From Flavobacterium sp. WV_118_3 (lineage in GTDB: Bacteria > Bacteroidota > Bacteroidia > Flavobacteriales > Flavobacteriaceae), in the NCBI RefSeq assembly GCF_039778605.1, contig NZ_CP156060.1, positions 479,501 to 543,500 of the forward strand: a stretch of DNA of 64,000 bases, in the 5' to 3' direction. A program made the position numbers and the translations under genes. The notes under the pieces are model-generated. The model was not told where the DNA came from, did not search any database, and was given only the letters and a program-made list of their open reading frames with translations. Below are positions 35,922-44,282 of the stretch, in pieces. Position 1 is the first letter of the stretch. Every line of letters begins with the position of its first letter.

Positions 35922-36341
35922 TTAGAATTCTTCTCTTCCTGCAAAGTGGAAAGCACTTTCGATAGCAGCATTCTCATCACTGTCAGATCCGTGTACTGCA
36001 TTCTCCCCGATAGAAGTTGCATATTTTTTACGGATAGTACCTTCTGCAGCATCAGCAGGGTTTGTAGCTCCGATTAAAGTACGGAAAGCTTCTACTGCGT
36101 TGTCTTTTTCAAGGATTGCAGCTACGATAGGACCTCTTGACATGAATTCTACCAATTCTCCATAGAATGGTCTTTCACTGTGAACAGCGTAGAATTTTTG
36201 AGCATCCGCTACTGTTAATTGTGTTAATTTCATCGATACGATTCTGAAACCAGCTTCAGTAATCATGTTAATAATTCCTCCGATGTGTCCTTTTTCAACA
36301 GCATCAGGCTTAATCATAGTGAATGTTCTATTCGTTGCCAT
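35922..36341 (-). CDS. ndk: Nucleoside diphosphate kinase
   Basis: This is the 139-residue enzyme that balances NTP pools by transferring phosphate through an active-site His ([12 protein letters not shown]). [32 protein letters not shown] and [12 protein letters not shown] are all intact. It is followed by a terminator and preceded by a -7 box (complement of CAAAAATA at 36364-36371). Confidence 0.98.
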   Translation of the reverse strand: MATNRTFTMIKPDAVEKGHIGGIINMITEAGFRIVSMKLTQLTVADAQKFYAVHSERPFYGELVEFMSRGPIVAAILEKDNAVEAFRTLIGATNPADAAEGTIRKKYATSIGENAVHGSDSDENAAIESAFHFAGREEF

Positions 36342-36363
36342 TTTGTTTTGTTTAAATTTTTCG

Positions 36364-36371
36364 CAAAAATA
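36364..36371 (-). promoter_or_regulatory. TAnnTTTG -7 box for ndk
   Basis: TATTTTTG on the minus strand lies 23 bases before the ndk start. Confidence 0.55.
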
Positions 36372-36431
36372 GTATTTTTAAGCCGAATAATACGTTATCT
36401 TTTTTATTTGTATCGAAGAATTGTTGTTCTT

Positions 36432-38021
36432 TTATAAAATCAATACCGGGAAATCCTGCTGCAATGGTTTTAATTCGCGGTATAATTCGGTTAATAAATG
36501 GTAACCGTTCTCCAGATAAAATTCCGAAAAATTGGCCGTCCGTTCCTGTAAACTCAGGTTCGGGAACAATTCATTTTGTAGTGCTGTAATACGGCTTAAT
36601 TGCTCCTGATGGTTGCGTTTTTCGGCTTTTAACAATCGTTTTTCAAGGTTGTCCAATCCTTTTAGCTGTTTCTTTTCCTGAGCGGCTACCGCGCCCATAA
36701 ATGAAGCATCGGTTTGGGCAGCTATTTCACGTAATTTGGAAAATTGCTGTTCCAGATGTGCTTTCTGTTCCGAAAAGTCCAGCGTAAAGGCTGAAAGGGC
36801 TTTGGTTTTAGCATCGATCAGCTCGTGTTGCTTTTGAAACAAATCGGCCCAGGTTAGTCCTAATTGGTCTGCTTTGTGTGCCTGTTTTGGTGTTGCAAGC
36901 ACTGCAGAGTTTCGTAATACCAACATCGGAAAAGGAACTTTCGAAGCTTCAAAAAAGGATTTTAATTCCAACCAGTAGGCCAATTCACCACCACCACCAA
37001 TATAGGCCAGATTGGGTAAAATCACTTCCTGATATAACGGACGCATGATCACATTGGGACTGAATTTTTCGGGATAACGTTCCAGTTCATCCAGAATTTC
37101 TTCGGTAGTAAACCGACGGGAAGTTCCGTTTACGATGTAGCCACCGTTTTCGAAAACGATGCGTTCCCGCAATCCGTCCTCAATATAAAAAAGGTTGATT
37201 TCTCTTGGATTAACCTGTATGTTGTAGGTTTTTAATAAAGCAGCCGTTTCGGTTACTTTCTCGAAAGCGATTTGTTCGAGCAATTCCCGTTTTACATACG
37301 GAATAAATTCTCGTTTTAGCGCTTCGGAATCACCGTCGATGATCACTAATCCTTGCTCTTGGAACAATTCGTTGGCCAGGTAACGCGTCGCATCAGCCAG
37401 ATTCGAATGTTTCAGATAGGCATTTTTAAACAGCTGACGTAAAAATTCAGCGTTATTGCCAATCCCAAGTTCTTTCGAAAAAACATCAAAAACACTATCC
37501 AATCCTTCGGTCGAAAGCCGACCAACCGGACCGGAACTGTTGCGGTTCCATTTTATTTTTTTATTTCTGAAATTAAAATAATTGATCTCTTCAAAATCAT
37601 GATCTTCTGTCGCCATCCAATATACCGGCACAAAATGATGATTCGGATAAGCGGCTTTTAATTCTTTAGCCAGATTGATGGCTGATACAATTTTATATAA
37701 GAAATATAAAGGTCCTGTAAAAAGATTCAACTGGTGTCCGGTGGTTACGGTAAAAGTGTTCCCGTTTTTTAACAGGGCGATATTTTGAAGTGTCGCTTCC
37801 GAAGCAGCTGTCGAGGTATACTGTTTTTCCAAAACGGTTACCAGTGTATTTCTGTGAGTCGTACTAAAATGTGCCGCTTTTTCGTCAATTTGACTTCCGA
37901 AATTTTCCAGGGTGGGAAAACGATGGTATAAGGACTGTGTTTCTGTTTTTTTATCTAAATAATCGACAATTAACCGGGAAAAATAATTGGATTCTTGATA
38001 GCTGATACAGTCAGTTGGCAT
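36432..38021 (-). CDS. bshC: Bacillithiol biosynthesis cysteine-adding enzyme BshC
   Basis: This is a 529-residue protein that adds cysteine to glucosamine-malate in the last step of bacillithiol synthesis. Seen are FTVTTGHQLNLFTGPLYFLY, VYWMATEDHDFEEINYF, and AYIGGGGELAYWLELKSFF. A C-terminal coiled coil (about 400-480) is normal. Bacillithiol replaces glutathione in many Bacteroidota and Firmicutes. It is followed by ndk after a 90-bp gap. Confidence 0.97.
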   Translation of the reverse strand: MPTDCISYQESNYFSRLIVDYLDKKTETQSLYHRFPTLENFGSQIDEKAAHFSTTHRNTLVTVLEKQYTSTAASEATLQNIALLKNGNTFTVTTGHQLNLFTGPLYFLYKIVSAINLAKELKAAYPNHHFVPVYWMATEDHDFEEINYFNFRNKKIKWNRNSSGPVGRLSTEGLDSVFDVFSKELGIGNNAEFLRQLFKNAYLKHSNLADATRYLANELFQEQGLVIIDGDSEALKREFIPYVKRELLEQIAFEKVTETAALLKTYNIQVNPREINLFYIEDGLRERIVFENGGYIVNGTSRRFTTEEILDELERYPEKFSPNVIMRPLYQEVILPNLAYIGGGGELAYWLELKSFFEASKVPFPMLVLRNSAVLATPKQAHKADQLGLTWADLFQKQHELIDAKTKALSAFTLDFSEQKAHLEQQFSKLREIAAQTDASFMGAVAAQEKKQLKGLDNLEKRLLKAEKRNHQEQLSRITALQNELFPNLSLQERTANFSEFYLENGYHLLTELYRELKPLQQDFPVLIL

Positions 38022-38157
38022 AATAGGATATAATTATATAGGTATGTTTTTTTTGAAAAATAAAGGTAGATATAATCGCTTTCGAATCTCCCAAGTTATT
38101 GTTAATTTTTTAAAGCATCGATTGTCGGGCGCTTTGATGACGGTTTATCGCGCGTGA

Positions 38158-38188
38158 TTTGTATCAGAAAAAACAAATTATAATTTTG
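38158..38188 (+). promoter_or_regulatory. Promoter of the short transcript before rtcB2
   Basis: TTTG (38158-38161) and TAATTTTG (38181-38188) with exactly 19 bases between them form a textbook Flavobacteriia promoter. Transcription would start near 38193. Confidence 0.65.
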
Positions 38189-38305
38189 AAAATGAGTGAT
38201 TTAGTGATCAAAATTAAAAAAGGGTTTAAAATATTAGGAAATGTCGAAAACATTTTACAAACTTTGCATTGTGAAAAATTAATAACCTTTAAAAAACGAA
38301 GAAAA

Positions 38306-38386
38306 ATGTTTGTATTGCAATCATCTACTATCAGTGTGACACCAAATTGTGGTGTAGCTGTTCTTCGTGGTTTTGTTTTATCCTAG
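38306..38386 (+). CDS. Possible 26-aa small protein
   Basis: This is a short frame (MFVLQSSTISVTPNCG, then VAVLRGFVLS) inside the promoter-terminator transcript upstream of rtcB2. It begins with ATG, preceded by an A-rich segment (GAAGAAAA). Hydrophobic with one Cys. I cannot support it beyond its position and start codon. Confidence 0.3.
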   Translation: MFVLQSSTISVTPNCGVAVLRGFVLS

Positions 38387-38409
38387 AAAAATTACTTTCC
38401 AAGATAACA

Positions 38410-38443
38410 AAGCCCGAAGACAACAAGTTTCGGGCTTTTTTGT
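38410..38443 (+). terminator. Terminator of the short transcript
   Basis: A 9-bp GC-rich stem (AAGCCCGAA 38410-38418 with TTCGGGCTT 38429-38437) is followed by a T run. It lies 140 bp before rtcB2. Confidence 0.75.
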
Positions 38444-38581
38444 ATACTTTACTTTAAAGCTCCCGGTTTAGCCCTTTATTTATCCGAATACGGATAAAAT
38501 GTTTTGCAAAATAAATCAGTGACCCATTTGGATTACTGAGCACGTTGTTTTGCGTTCCAAAAAAAATCAAAGAATCAAACA

Positions 38582-39973
38582 ATGGGAAATAAATTATCCG
38601 GGAAGGACCTGATCAAATTAGGCTTTCCTAAAAATAATAGCATCAATATTGCCTTGGGGCAAATTAACAGATATAGAAAAAGAGAGAAAAAAGAAGGTAT
38701 TCTAACGGAGGCAAAAGAAGTATTGCTGTTTCCGGAAAAATTCAAAAATCACGGTACGTGGGGAAAGGTAGCCGAAGGGTTGATCAACCCGGTACAGGTG
38801 CGGATGCAACAACTCAATACGACTCGTGCACCGTTTTCAATTTTTGGCGAAAATGAAATTGATCAACAGGCAAAGTTCCAGTTGTACGATGCGCTAAAGT
38901 TGCCCATTTCCGTAGCAGGCGCTTTGATGCCGGATGCGCATTCCGGTTATGGCTTGCCGATCGGTGGTGTACTGGCCACCGAAAATGCAGTGATTCCCTA
39001 TGGTGTGGGTGTTGATATTGGTTGTCGGATGAGTTTATCTATTTTCGATTTACCGGCGTCTTTTCTAAAAGGAAGGACCCAACAATTGGAAGCCATTTTG
39101 GCCGAGCATACCAAATTCGGAATGTATGAAACGCATCAGATTAAAGCCGATCATGAGATTTTTTACCGACCGGAATTTAAGGATATTCCATTTGTAAAAG
39201 GCTTGTTGGATAAAGCCTATAAACAATTGGGAACTTCCGGTGGCGGAAACCATTTTGTGGAATTCGGAATCGTAAAGATTGAAACGTCGTTACCGGAATG
39301 GAAGCTTCTACCCGGCGAATATGTGGCCATTTTATCGCATAGTGGTTCCCGTGGATTGGGTGCGAATATTGCCAAACAATATACCTATCTGGCGACAAAA
39401 CAATGTCCGTTGCCTAAAAATGTGCAACAGTTGGCGTGGCTGGATCTGAATACGCATGATGGTCAGGAATACTGGATGGCGATGAATCTGGCTGGCGATT
39501 ATGCGAAGGCTTGTCATGAGGATATTCACCGGCGTATAGCGAAGATATTGGGGAAAAGAGTGGCCGTGACCATTGAGAACCATCACAATTTTGCGTGGAA
39601 AGAAATACACAACGGAAAGGAATGTATTGTACACCGCAAAGGGGCTACTCCGGCAGCCGAAGGGCAATTAGGGATTATTCCCGGTTCGATGACCGCTCCG
39701 GGTTATATCGTGATGGGAAAAGGAAATCCGGAAAGTCTTAATTCGGCGTCACATGGTGCCGGAAGAGTGTTTTCAAGAGCCAAATGTAAAACGATGTTTA
39801 CGCAGAGTGATATCAAAAAAGAACTTAAAAAGCACGAAGTAAACCTGATTGGCGGTAATATCGATGAAGCGCCAATGGCCTATAAGGATATCACTAAAGT
39901 GATGGCGAATCAACAGGAACTGGTTACCGTTTTAGGGACGTTTACGCCTAAAATCGTGCGAATGGATAAATAA
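38582..39973 (+). CDS. rtcB: RNA ligase RtcB (copy 2, PrfH-associated)
   Basis: This is a 463-residue second RtcB, about half identical by eye to copy 1. All motifs are present: ALMPDAHSGYGLPIGGVLA, GVGVDIGCRMSLSIF, GTSGGGNHFVEFG, LSHSGSRGLG, ENHHNFAW, VHRKGATPA and SASHGAGRVFSR (guanylylated His). The N-terminus, about 95 residues before the core, differs from copy 1. The operon with prfH places it in the RtcB2/PrfH ribosome-repair type, which religates 16S rRNA cut in the decoding centre. Confidence 0.96.
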   Translation: MGNKLSGKDLIKLGFPKNNSINIALGQINRYRKREKKEGILTEAKEVLLFPEKFKNHGTWGKVAEGLINPVQVRMQQLNTTRAPFSIFGENEIDQQAKFQLYDALKLPISVAGALMPDAHSGYGLPIGGVLATENAVIPYGVGVDIGCRMSLSIFDLPASFLKGRTQQLEAILAEHTKFGMYETHQIKADHEIFYRPEFKDIPFVKGLLDKAYKQLGTSGGGNHFVEFGIVKIETSLPEWKLLPGEYVAILSHSGSRGLGANIAKQYTYLATKQCPLPKNVQQLAWLDLNTHDGQEYWMAMNLAGDYAKACHEDIHRRIAKILGKRVAVTIENHHNFAWKEIHNGKECIVHRKGATPAAEGQLGIIPGSMTAPGYIVMGKGNPESLNSASHGAGRVFSRAKCKTMFTQSDIKKELKKHEVNLIGGNIDEAPMAYKDITKVMANQQELVTVLGTFTPKIVRMDK

Positions 39974-39981
39974 GAATAACG

Positions 39982-40605
39982 ATGAAACGATTTCAGGACG
40001 AAAATAAAAGAAGTCACCATTTTGCCAATGAATTTCAGGTAAAATGTCCGCAATGCGGGGCAAAAGCGACTGTTAAAAGAGTGTTTTCCGAAAAGGATCA
40101 ATACGAGCGTTATCCGATTGGGATTTTAAAATGCCCGGGTTGTTATCTCTATCTCGAAGAAAGTGCGATGATCAAATATAAAGCAACCGTAAATCAGTAT
40201 TGTTGTAACAATGTTGAAAAAGTAAAATACGAGTCGCAGCTTTTGAATGAGAAACCGCAAAAAATAAAAGTAAAGTGCACGAGTTGTAACCAGATAAAAG
40301 AATTTGTACCGAGAATTACCGAAGTACAGTTGTATTTTAAAACAGATGAGAATAATGCCAGAGAATGGTGTTTTAATACCGAATTATGGTATCAGAAAAC
40401 CGTAAGGGGGAATGTGTTCTGGGCATATAATGAAGCACATATTGCTTATTTGGAAGCGTATATCGCTGCAGGTTTGCGGGAGCGAAACAGTCAGTATAAC
40501 GGTGGAAAAACACTGGTGGCGAGTCTTCCGAAGTTTGTAAAAGATGCCCGCAACCGGGATAAACTATTAAAAGTGATTAAAGAATGGAAAAAATCATACA
40601 AATAA
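39982..40605 (+). CDS. Zinc-ribbon protein between rtcB2 and prfH
   Basis: This is a 207-residue protein I do not recognise. Cysteine pairs at 22/25 (CPQC), 51/54 (CPGC) and 99/102 (CTSC), with C74/C75 between, could bind two zinc ions as treble or ribbon modules. The C-terminal half contains YNEAHIAYLEAYIAAGLRER and a basic tail (KDARNRDKLLKVIKEWKKSYK). It begins 8 bases after rtcB2 and overlaps prfH by 22 bases, so it is certainly translated with both. I infer a role in the ribosome-repair pathway, such as recognition of damaged rRNA, but this is not established. Confidence 0.75.
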   Translation: MKRFQDENKRSHHFANEFQVKCPQCGAKATVKRVFSEKDQYERYPIGILKCPGCYLYLEESAMIKYKATVNQYCCNNVEKVKYESQLLNEKPQKIKVKCTSCNQIKEFVPRITEVQLYFKTDENNAREWCFNTELWYQKTVRGNVFWAYNEAHIAYLEAYIAAGLRERNSQYNGGKTLVASLPKFVKDARNRDKLLKVIKEWKKSYK

Positions 40606-41273
40606 CATCCGGAAGAGGTCCGGAAGAATGCACCTGGGTTGTGGCTCAGGTGCTTAAAAGAATAATGGAAGAGGCGCGATCGGAAGGACTGGAAGTGCAG
40701 ATACTACATAGGGAACCGGGACAGGAAAACGGAACGGTGGCTACAGCAACGCTTATTGTTAAAGGAAAGGATAGCGCAGTTTTTGTCGATTCCTGGATCG
40801 GAACGATACAATGGATTGGGACCAGTCAGTTTCGAAAAATGCACAAACGGAAAAACTGGTTTATCGGAATTTTCGAAATAGTACAATCTGCCGTACCGAA
40901 AATTTCGTATGTAGATATAAAGTATCAGGCGATGCGAAGTTCCGGAGCCGGCGGACAAAATGTGAATAAAGTCAGCTCGGCCGTTCGGGCTACGCATATT
41001 CCAACGGGAATCAGCGTAGTGGCGATGGATAGCCGTTCGCAACATCAGAATAAAAAAACAGCAACCGAACGCCTTGTTCAGAAACTGGAAGAAGCAACAT
41101 TAGCATTACTAAAAAAGGAGGTCGATAAGAAATGGGAAAACCAACTCAATATTGTTAGAGGGAATCCCAAACGCGTGTTCAGTGGAACCGATTTTAAAAA
41201 ACAAAACGTGGCGAAAAATTATAGTGCCACACGACAACAACTAAAGAATAACTTGAAAAACTACATCGAATGA
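40584..41273 (+). CDS. prfH: Peptide chain release factor H (PrfH)
   Basis: This is a 229-residue class I release factor relative. SSGAGGQNVNKVSSAVRATH holds the GGQ (123-125) that triggers peptide hydrolysis, with SRSQHQNKKTAT following. It lacks the full codon-recognition domain of RF1/RF2, as PrfH does, and starts with MEKIIQITSGRGPEECTW. PrfH is known to recognise ribosomes cleaved in the decoding centre and release the stalled chain before RtcB repairs the rRNA. It overlaps the TPR gene by 4 bases (ATGA). Confidence 0.95.
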   Translation: MEKIIQITSGRGPEECTWVVAQVLKRIMEEARSEGLEVQILHREPGQENGTVATATLIVKGKDSAVFVDSWIGTIQWIGTSQFRKMHKRKNWFIGIFEIVQSAVPKISYVDIKYQAMRSSGAGGQNVNKVSSAVRATHIPTGISVVAMDSRSQHQNKKTATERLVQKLEEATLALLKKEVDKKWENQLNIVRGNPKRVFSGTDFKKQNVAKNYSATRQQLKNNLKNYIE

Positions 41274-41803
41274 AAACAGATAAATTAGATAAGTTTTTGT
41301 TTCAGGCTATGGATGCCTATCCGTCTTATCTGGAAGAAACCGTGGAATCATTGGGATACGCTTTGTCGTATGACGCCCAAAATACCATGGCACTCTGCCT
41401 TTTAGGCAGGCTTCATGCCGAACAACTTTACGATTACGAAGGGGCGAAAACCTATTTTGAACAGGCATTGGCCGAAAACCTGTATGCTTTGGAAGTGTAT
41501 CCGTATTTTATCGATACGCTGTTGCAAAACGAAGATTTTGATCAGGCCGGGAAATTAATCGATTTCGCACTAACCATTAAAGGTTGTAATAAAGCTGAAA
41601 TTCTTTTGAAAAAAGTGAGCCTGTTGGAACGAAAAAGAGCTTTTAAAGATGCGAAAGAAGTACTGAAAGAAGTAAAGTTAAACGCCTATAATTCGGATTT
41701 ACATTATTATATTTCGGATACGGAAAAACGATTAAAAGAAAAAACCGAATTGTCAGAAGGTAAAAAAGAAAAGAAAGCGAAAGCGAAAAAGAAGAAAAAG
41801 TAA
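41270..41803 (+). CDS. TPR-repeat protein at the end of the prfH operon
   Basis: This is a 177-residue helical protein. Helix pairs such as NTMALCLLGRLHAEQLYDYE, AKTYFEQALAENLYAL and YPYFIDTLLQNEDFDQA have the TPR spacing. The C-terminus is a strongly basic tail (KKEKKAKAKKKKK). It overlaps prfH by four bases, so it is coupled to the repair operon and may be an adaptor binding RNA or ribosome. Confidence 0.78.
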   Translation: MKTDKLDKFLFQAMDAYPSYLEETVESLGYALSYDAQNTMALCLLGRLHAEQLYDYEGAKTYFEQALAENLYALEVYPYFIDTLLQNEDFDQAGKLIDFALTIKGCNKAEILLKKVSLLERKRAFKDAKEVLKEVKLNAYNSDLHYYISDTEKRLKEKTELSEGKKEKKAKAKKKKK

Positions 41804-41807
41804 TTGT

Positions 41808-41837
41808 AAAAAAGCTCCCTTTATGGGAGCTTTTTTT
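41808..41837. terminator. Terminator of the rtcB2-prfH operon
   Basis: A perfect 12-bp stem (41808-41819 with 41825-41836) has A-rich and T-rich sides. Confidence 0.85.
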
Positions 41838-41855
41838 ATGATTTTCGTCGGAAAT

Positions 41856-42401
41856 TTATTTTAGCGTGCAGTCAAAGCTGACGGCTACGTTTTTAGAAAC
41901 TTTTTTACTGACTACACTCGGAATGGCAATAGCAAAATCGTCTACTGTAACATTAAAATCAGCGTGAATGGCAATGTCGTCACCCACTTTTTTGATTTTA
42001 GCCGGAATAACAACATCTTTTGTTTTGCCATGTACTTCGAGTTTACCGCGTATGGAATAATCTTTGGCCGCATCTGTTAGGGAGTTCATTTTAAAATCAT
42101 CTATTTTTCCTTTGAAGGTTGCTTTCGGATAACGATCACTCTCAATATAATTTTCATTGAAATGCTCTTCCATTAAGGCAATTTTAAAACGAAAACTTTT
42201 AACCAGTACCAAACTGGCGATTTCACCCGTATCGGTGTTGAGTACAAATGTGGCATTACGGCTTTTGGCCTTTACTTCTTCAAAAGCGGGAACCGATGCT
42301 TCAAAGCTGATTTCTCCGGTTTTGGTGACCTTTTTATTTTGTGCCTGTAGCCCTGTAAAAGTACAGAGCAGGGCGGCGAGAAGGTATAGGATACGTTTCA
42401 T
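41856..42401 (-). CDS. YceI family protein
   Basis: This is a 181-residue secreted lipid-binding beta-barrel protein with a signal peptide (ILYLLAALLCTFTGLQAQ). The YceI domain includes SEVKAKSR-like strands, MEEHFNENYIESDRYPKATF (the family motif F..DxxxYP.a.F) and GKLEVHGKTKDVVIPAKI. YceI proteins bind isoprenoid lipids. It is downstream of the cytochrome lipoprotein gene on the same strand after 14 bases, so the two are likely co-transcribed. Confidence 0.93.
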   Translation of the reverse strand: MKRILYLLAALLCTFTGLQAQNKKVTKTGEISFEASVPAFEEVKAKSRNATFVLNTDTGEIASLVLVKSFRFKIALMEEHFNENYIESDRYPKATFKGKIDDFKMNSLTDAAKDYSIRGKLEVHGKTKDVVIPAKIKKVGDDIAIHADFNVTVDDFAIAIPSVVSKKVSKNVAVSFDCTLK

Positions 42402-42415
42402 GATTCAGGGGTTTA

Positions 42416-42781
42416 TTATTCGATAAGACCGTTAGTGTTCCATTCGATTATTTTGTTGATTGTACTTTGCGGTAAACGCGTGCCGCCCAAGGGCATCATA
42501 CCGTCTGCTCCCTGAGACCGGGATATTCTATCGATCAGCCCTCGGTTTAAAACGGCGTTTTTTACATCGGCATAGGAGGTTAACGACATTGGGGCCCCGT
42601 TCGATGGTATGGTTCCGTGGCACGAGATACAATTGTTGGTGATAATGCTTTTCACCGTGTTAGTATAGGTAACCGGTTCGGTATTGTTACTGGTGTCGAT
42701 AAGGTCGGAATCGGTATCGTTCGTACAACCGGTCAGTACTAATAAACTGAGTGAAAGGGGGAATAGGTAGCTTTTTTTCAT
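42416..42781 (-). CDS. Small c-type cytochrome lipoprotein
   Basis: This is a 121-residue lipoprotein (FPLSLSLLVLTGCTNDTD). NNCISCHGTIPS is a CxxCH haem c site, and MMPLGGTRLPQ supplies the axial Met region, as in single-haem cytochromes c. It is probably an electron carrier in the periplasm. It is upstream of YceI in the same operon. Confidence 0.88.
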   Translation of the reverse strand: MKKSYLFPLSLSLLVLTGCTNDTDSDLIDTSNNTEPVTYTNTVKSIITNNCISCHGTIPSNGAPMSLTSYADVKNAVLNRGLIDRISRSQGADGMMPLGGTRLPQSTINKIIEWNTNGLIE

Positions 42782-42870
42782 TTTACTTTATTATATGGTT
42801 AAAGTTATGATTAAAATTTAATTTATAAAATGAATTATCGTTAATTTTACATTTATTAAATTAAAAATTT

Positions 42871-43266
42871 ATGAAAAGAAAACGAATAGTGTTAATTTTG
42901 ATTGTACTGGTATTGCTGGGCTTTGCCGGTTACTCCTATCTGTACAAAGGGCATCGCGATATTGCCTCGGAAAAAGAGAGTTATCTCGTAACGGCCAATT
43001 CTATTTTTGATGAATTTAAAGTCGATGAGGCCAAAGCCAATCAGAAATATCTTGATAAAACAATAGAAGTCTATGGTAAAATCAGTAGTGTTGATCTGGA
43101 AGCCAATTCGGTTATCATCGATGAAAAACTATTTGCTGTGTTAAAAGATAAAGTCAAAAACGGAGAGTTGATGGTTTTGTCCAACATCAAAGTGAAAGGC
43201 CGGTTTATTGGTTATGACGATTTACTGGGCGAACTTAAAATGGACCAATGTACCATAGTGGAATAA
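42871..43266 (+). CDS. OB-fold (tRNA_anti-like) membrane-anchored protein
   Basis: This is a 131-residue protein with an N-terminal membrane anchor (VLILIVLVLLGFAGYSYLY). The rest fits the tRNA_anti-like OB-fold seen in Bacteroidota: TANSIFDEFKVDEAKANQKY, then DKTIEVYGKISSVD and KVKGRFIGYDDLLGELKMDQ. It is oriented away from the cytochrome gene and precedes the DUF5777 gene by 60 bases. Related genes often appear beside DUF5777 and YceI in this phylum. Confidence 0.82.
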   Translation: MKRKRIVLILIVLVLLGFAGYSYLYKGHRDIASEKESYLVTANSIFDEFKVDEAKANQKYLDKTIEVYGKISSVDLEANSVIIDEKLFAVLKDKVKNGELMVLSNIKVKGRFIGYDDLLGELKMDQCTIVE

Positions 43267-43326
43267 GGGTAACCGATTTCCAATGACGATATTTAATTAA
43301 ATAACGAATCCAATTAAACACCTTAT

Positions 43327-44205
43327 ATGAAAAAAAGTTTACTTTCTTTACTCTTGCTCCCTTTTTGCGCGTCGGCTCAAAATGACCTGTTGTCGGAAAT
43401 CGACACGGTAAAAACAGATAACCGGGTGGAATCGGTATTTAAGTCCTTAAAAATCGTGAACCTTGAATCGACAAAACTTGCCGCGAAAGGCGATTTCTAT
43501 TTTATAGTGGCACACCGTTTTGGATATGTCAAACATGGGTTTGAAGATTTTTTCGGAATGGATGATGCCAATACGCAAATCAAGTTTTCTTACGGGGTGA
43601 CCAATTGGCTTACAGCTCATGTTTCCCGTAGTGGTTTTCAGAAAACCTACGAAATGGCGCTGAAATATCGGTTAATGGCACAGGAAAAAGAAGGATTTCC
43701 GGTAACCTTGGTCGGATTTAACAGTTTGGCAATCAATACTGAAATGAAAAAAGAAGATTTTCCAAACCTGAAATTTGATAACCGATTGAGTTATGTGACG
43801 CAATTATTGATTTCCAGAAAGTTTACCGAACGGCTTTCGCTGGAATTAGCACCAACCTATTTCCATGAAAATACGATCCGGGATATATTGGATGGAAATA
43901 ATAATGTGATCACACCTAATCCGCAATCGAACGATCAGTTTGCTTTGGGGATGGGTGGGCGTTATAAGCTAACCAAACGCTGGTCGGTTAATATGGATTA
44001 TGCCGCACATCTTAACCGGGCTAAAAATTCCGTGTTTACGAATCCGCTATCCGTTGGTGTGGATCTGGAAACGGGAGGACACGTTTTTCAAATGCATTTT
44101 ACCAATTCCAGAGCGATGAATGAAGCAGGCTTTCTCGGGCAGACTACAGGCGACTGGGGAAAAGGCGAGATATCTTTTGGATTTAACCTGGTTCGGGTAT
44201 TTTAA
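43327..44205 (+). CDS. DUF5777 family outer-membrane beta-barrel protein
   Basis: This is a 292-residue exported protein (signal SLLSLLLLPFCASAQN) with many alternating aromatic strands. The family phrase HRFGYVKHGFEDFFGMDDA is clear, followed by SYGVTNWLTAHVSR and a run of paired strands to the end with the C-terminal FNLVRVF typical of barrel proteins. Function unknown; it may be tied to the nearby cytochrome/YceI genes. Confidence 0.85.
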   Translation: MKKSLLSLLLLPFCASAQNDLLSEIDTVKTDNRVESVFKSLKIVNLESTKLAAKGDFYFIVAHRFGYVKHGFEDFFGMDDANTQIKFSYGVTNWLTAHVSRSGFQKTYEMALKYRLMAQEKEGFPVTLVGFNSLAINTEMKKEDFPNLKFDNRLSYVTQLLISRKFTERLSLELAPTYFHENTIRDILDGNNNVITPNPQSNDQFALGMGGRYKLTKRWSVNMDYAAHLNRAKNSVFTNPLSVGVDLETGGHVFQMHFTNSRAMNEAGFLGQTTGDWGKGEISFGFNLVRVF

Positions 44206-44251
44206 AAATAAAAACCTGCCGGTTATAATTTCCGACAGGTTTCCAATACAG

Positions 44252-44280
44252 AAAAGGGCTGTTGTTGAACAGCCCTTATT
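44252..44280. terminator. Bidirectional terminator
   Basis: A 10-bp stem (44254-44263 with 44268-44277) lies between the convergent DUF5777 and FG-GAP genes. A weaker hairpin (AAACCTGCCGG with CCGACAGGTTT, upstream) resembles the dispersed palindromic repeat. Confidence 0.7.
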
Positions 44281-44282
44281 TT

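Larger units (their letters stand above)
38193..38445 (+). ncRNA. Short transcript with 26-codon ORF and terminator (leader or small RNA)
   Basis: From the promoter at 38158-38188 to a strong intrinsic terminator (stem 38410-38418 with 38429-38437, then T6) there is about 250 nt with no protein gene. It contains a 26-codon ORF (38306-38386, ATG after an A-rich stretch) whose product ends TPNCGVAVLRGFVLS. Inside that ORF a hairpin ACACCA/TGGTGT is visible. The long 75-codon frame from 38159 starts with TTG at the promoter and is not credible. This could be a small regulatory RNA, a leader peptide or a small protein gene. Confidence 0.45.

Noticed and set aside
38159..38386. 75-codon ORF with TTG start
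   Set aside because: The start lies in the promoter and the first ATG coincides with the expected transcription start; only the 26-codon part is left as possible.
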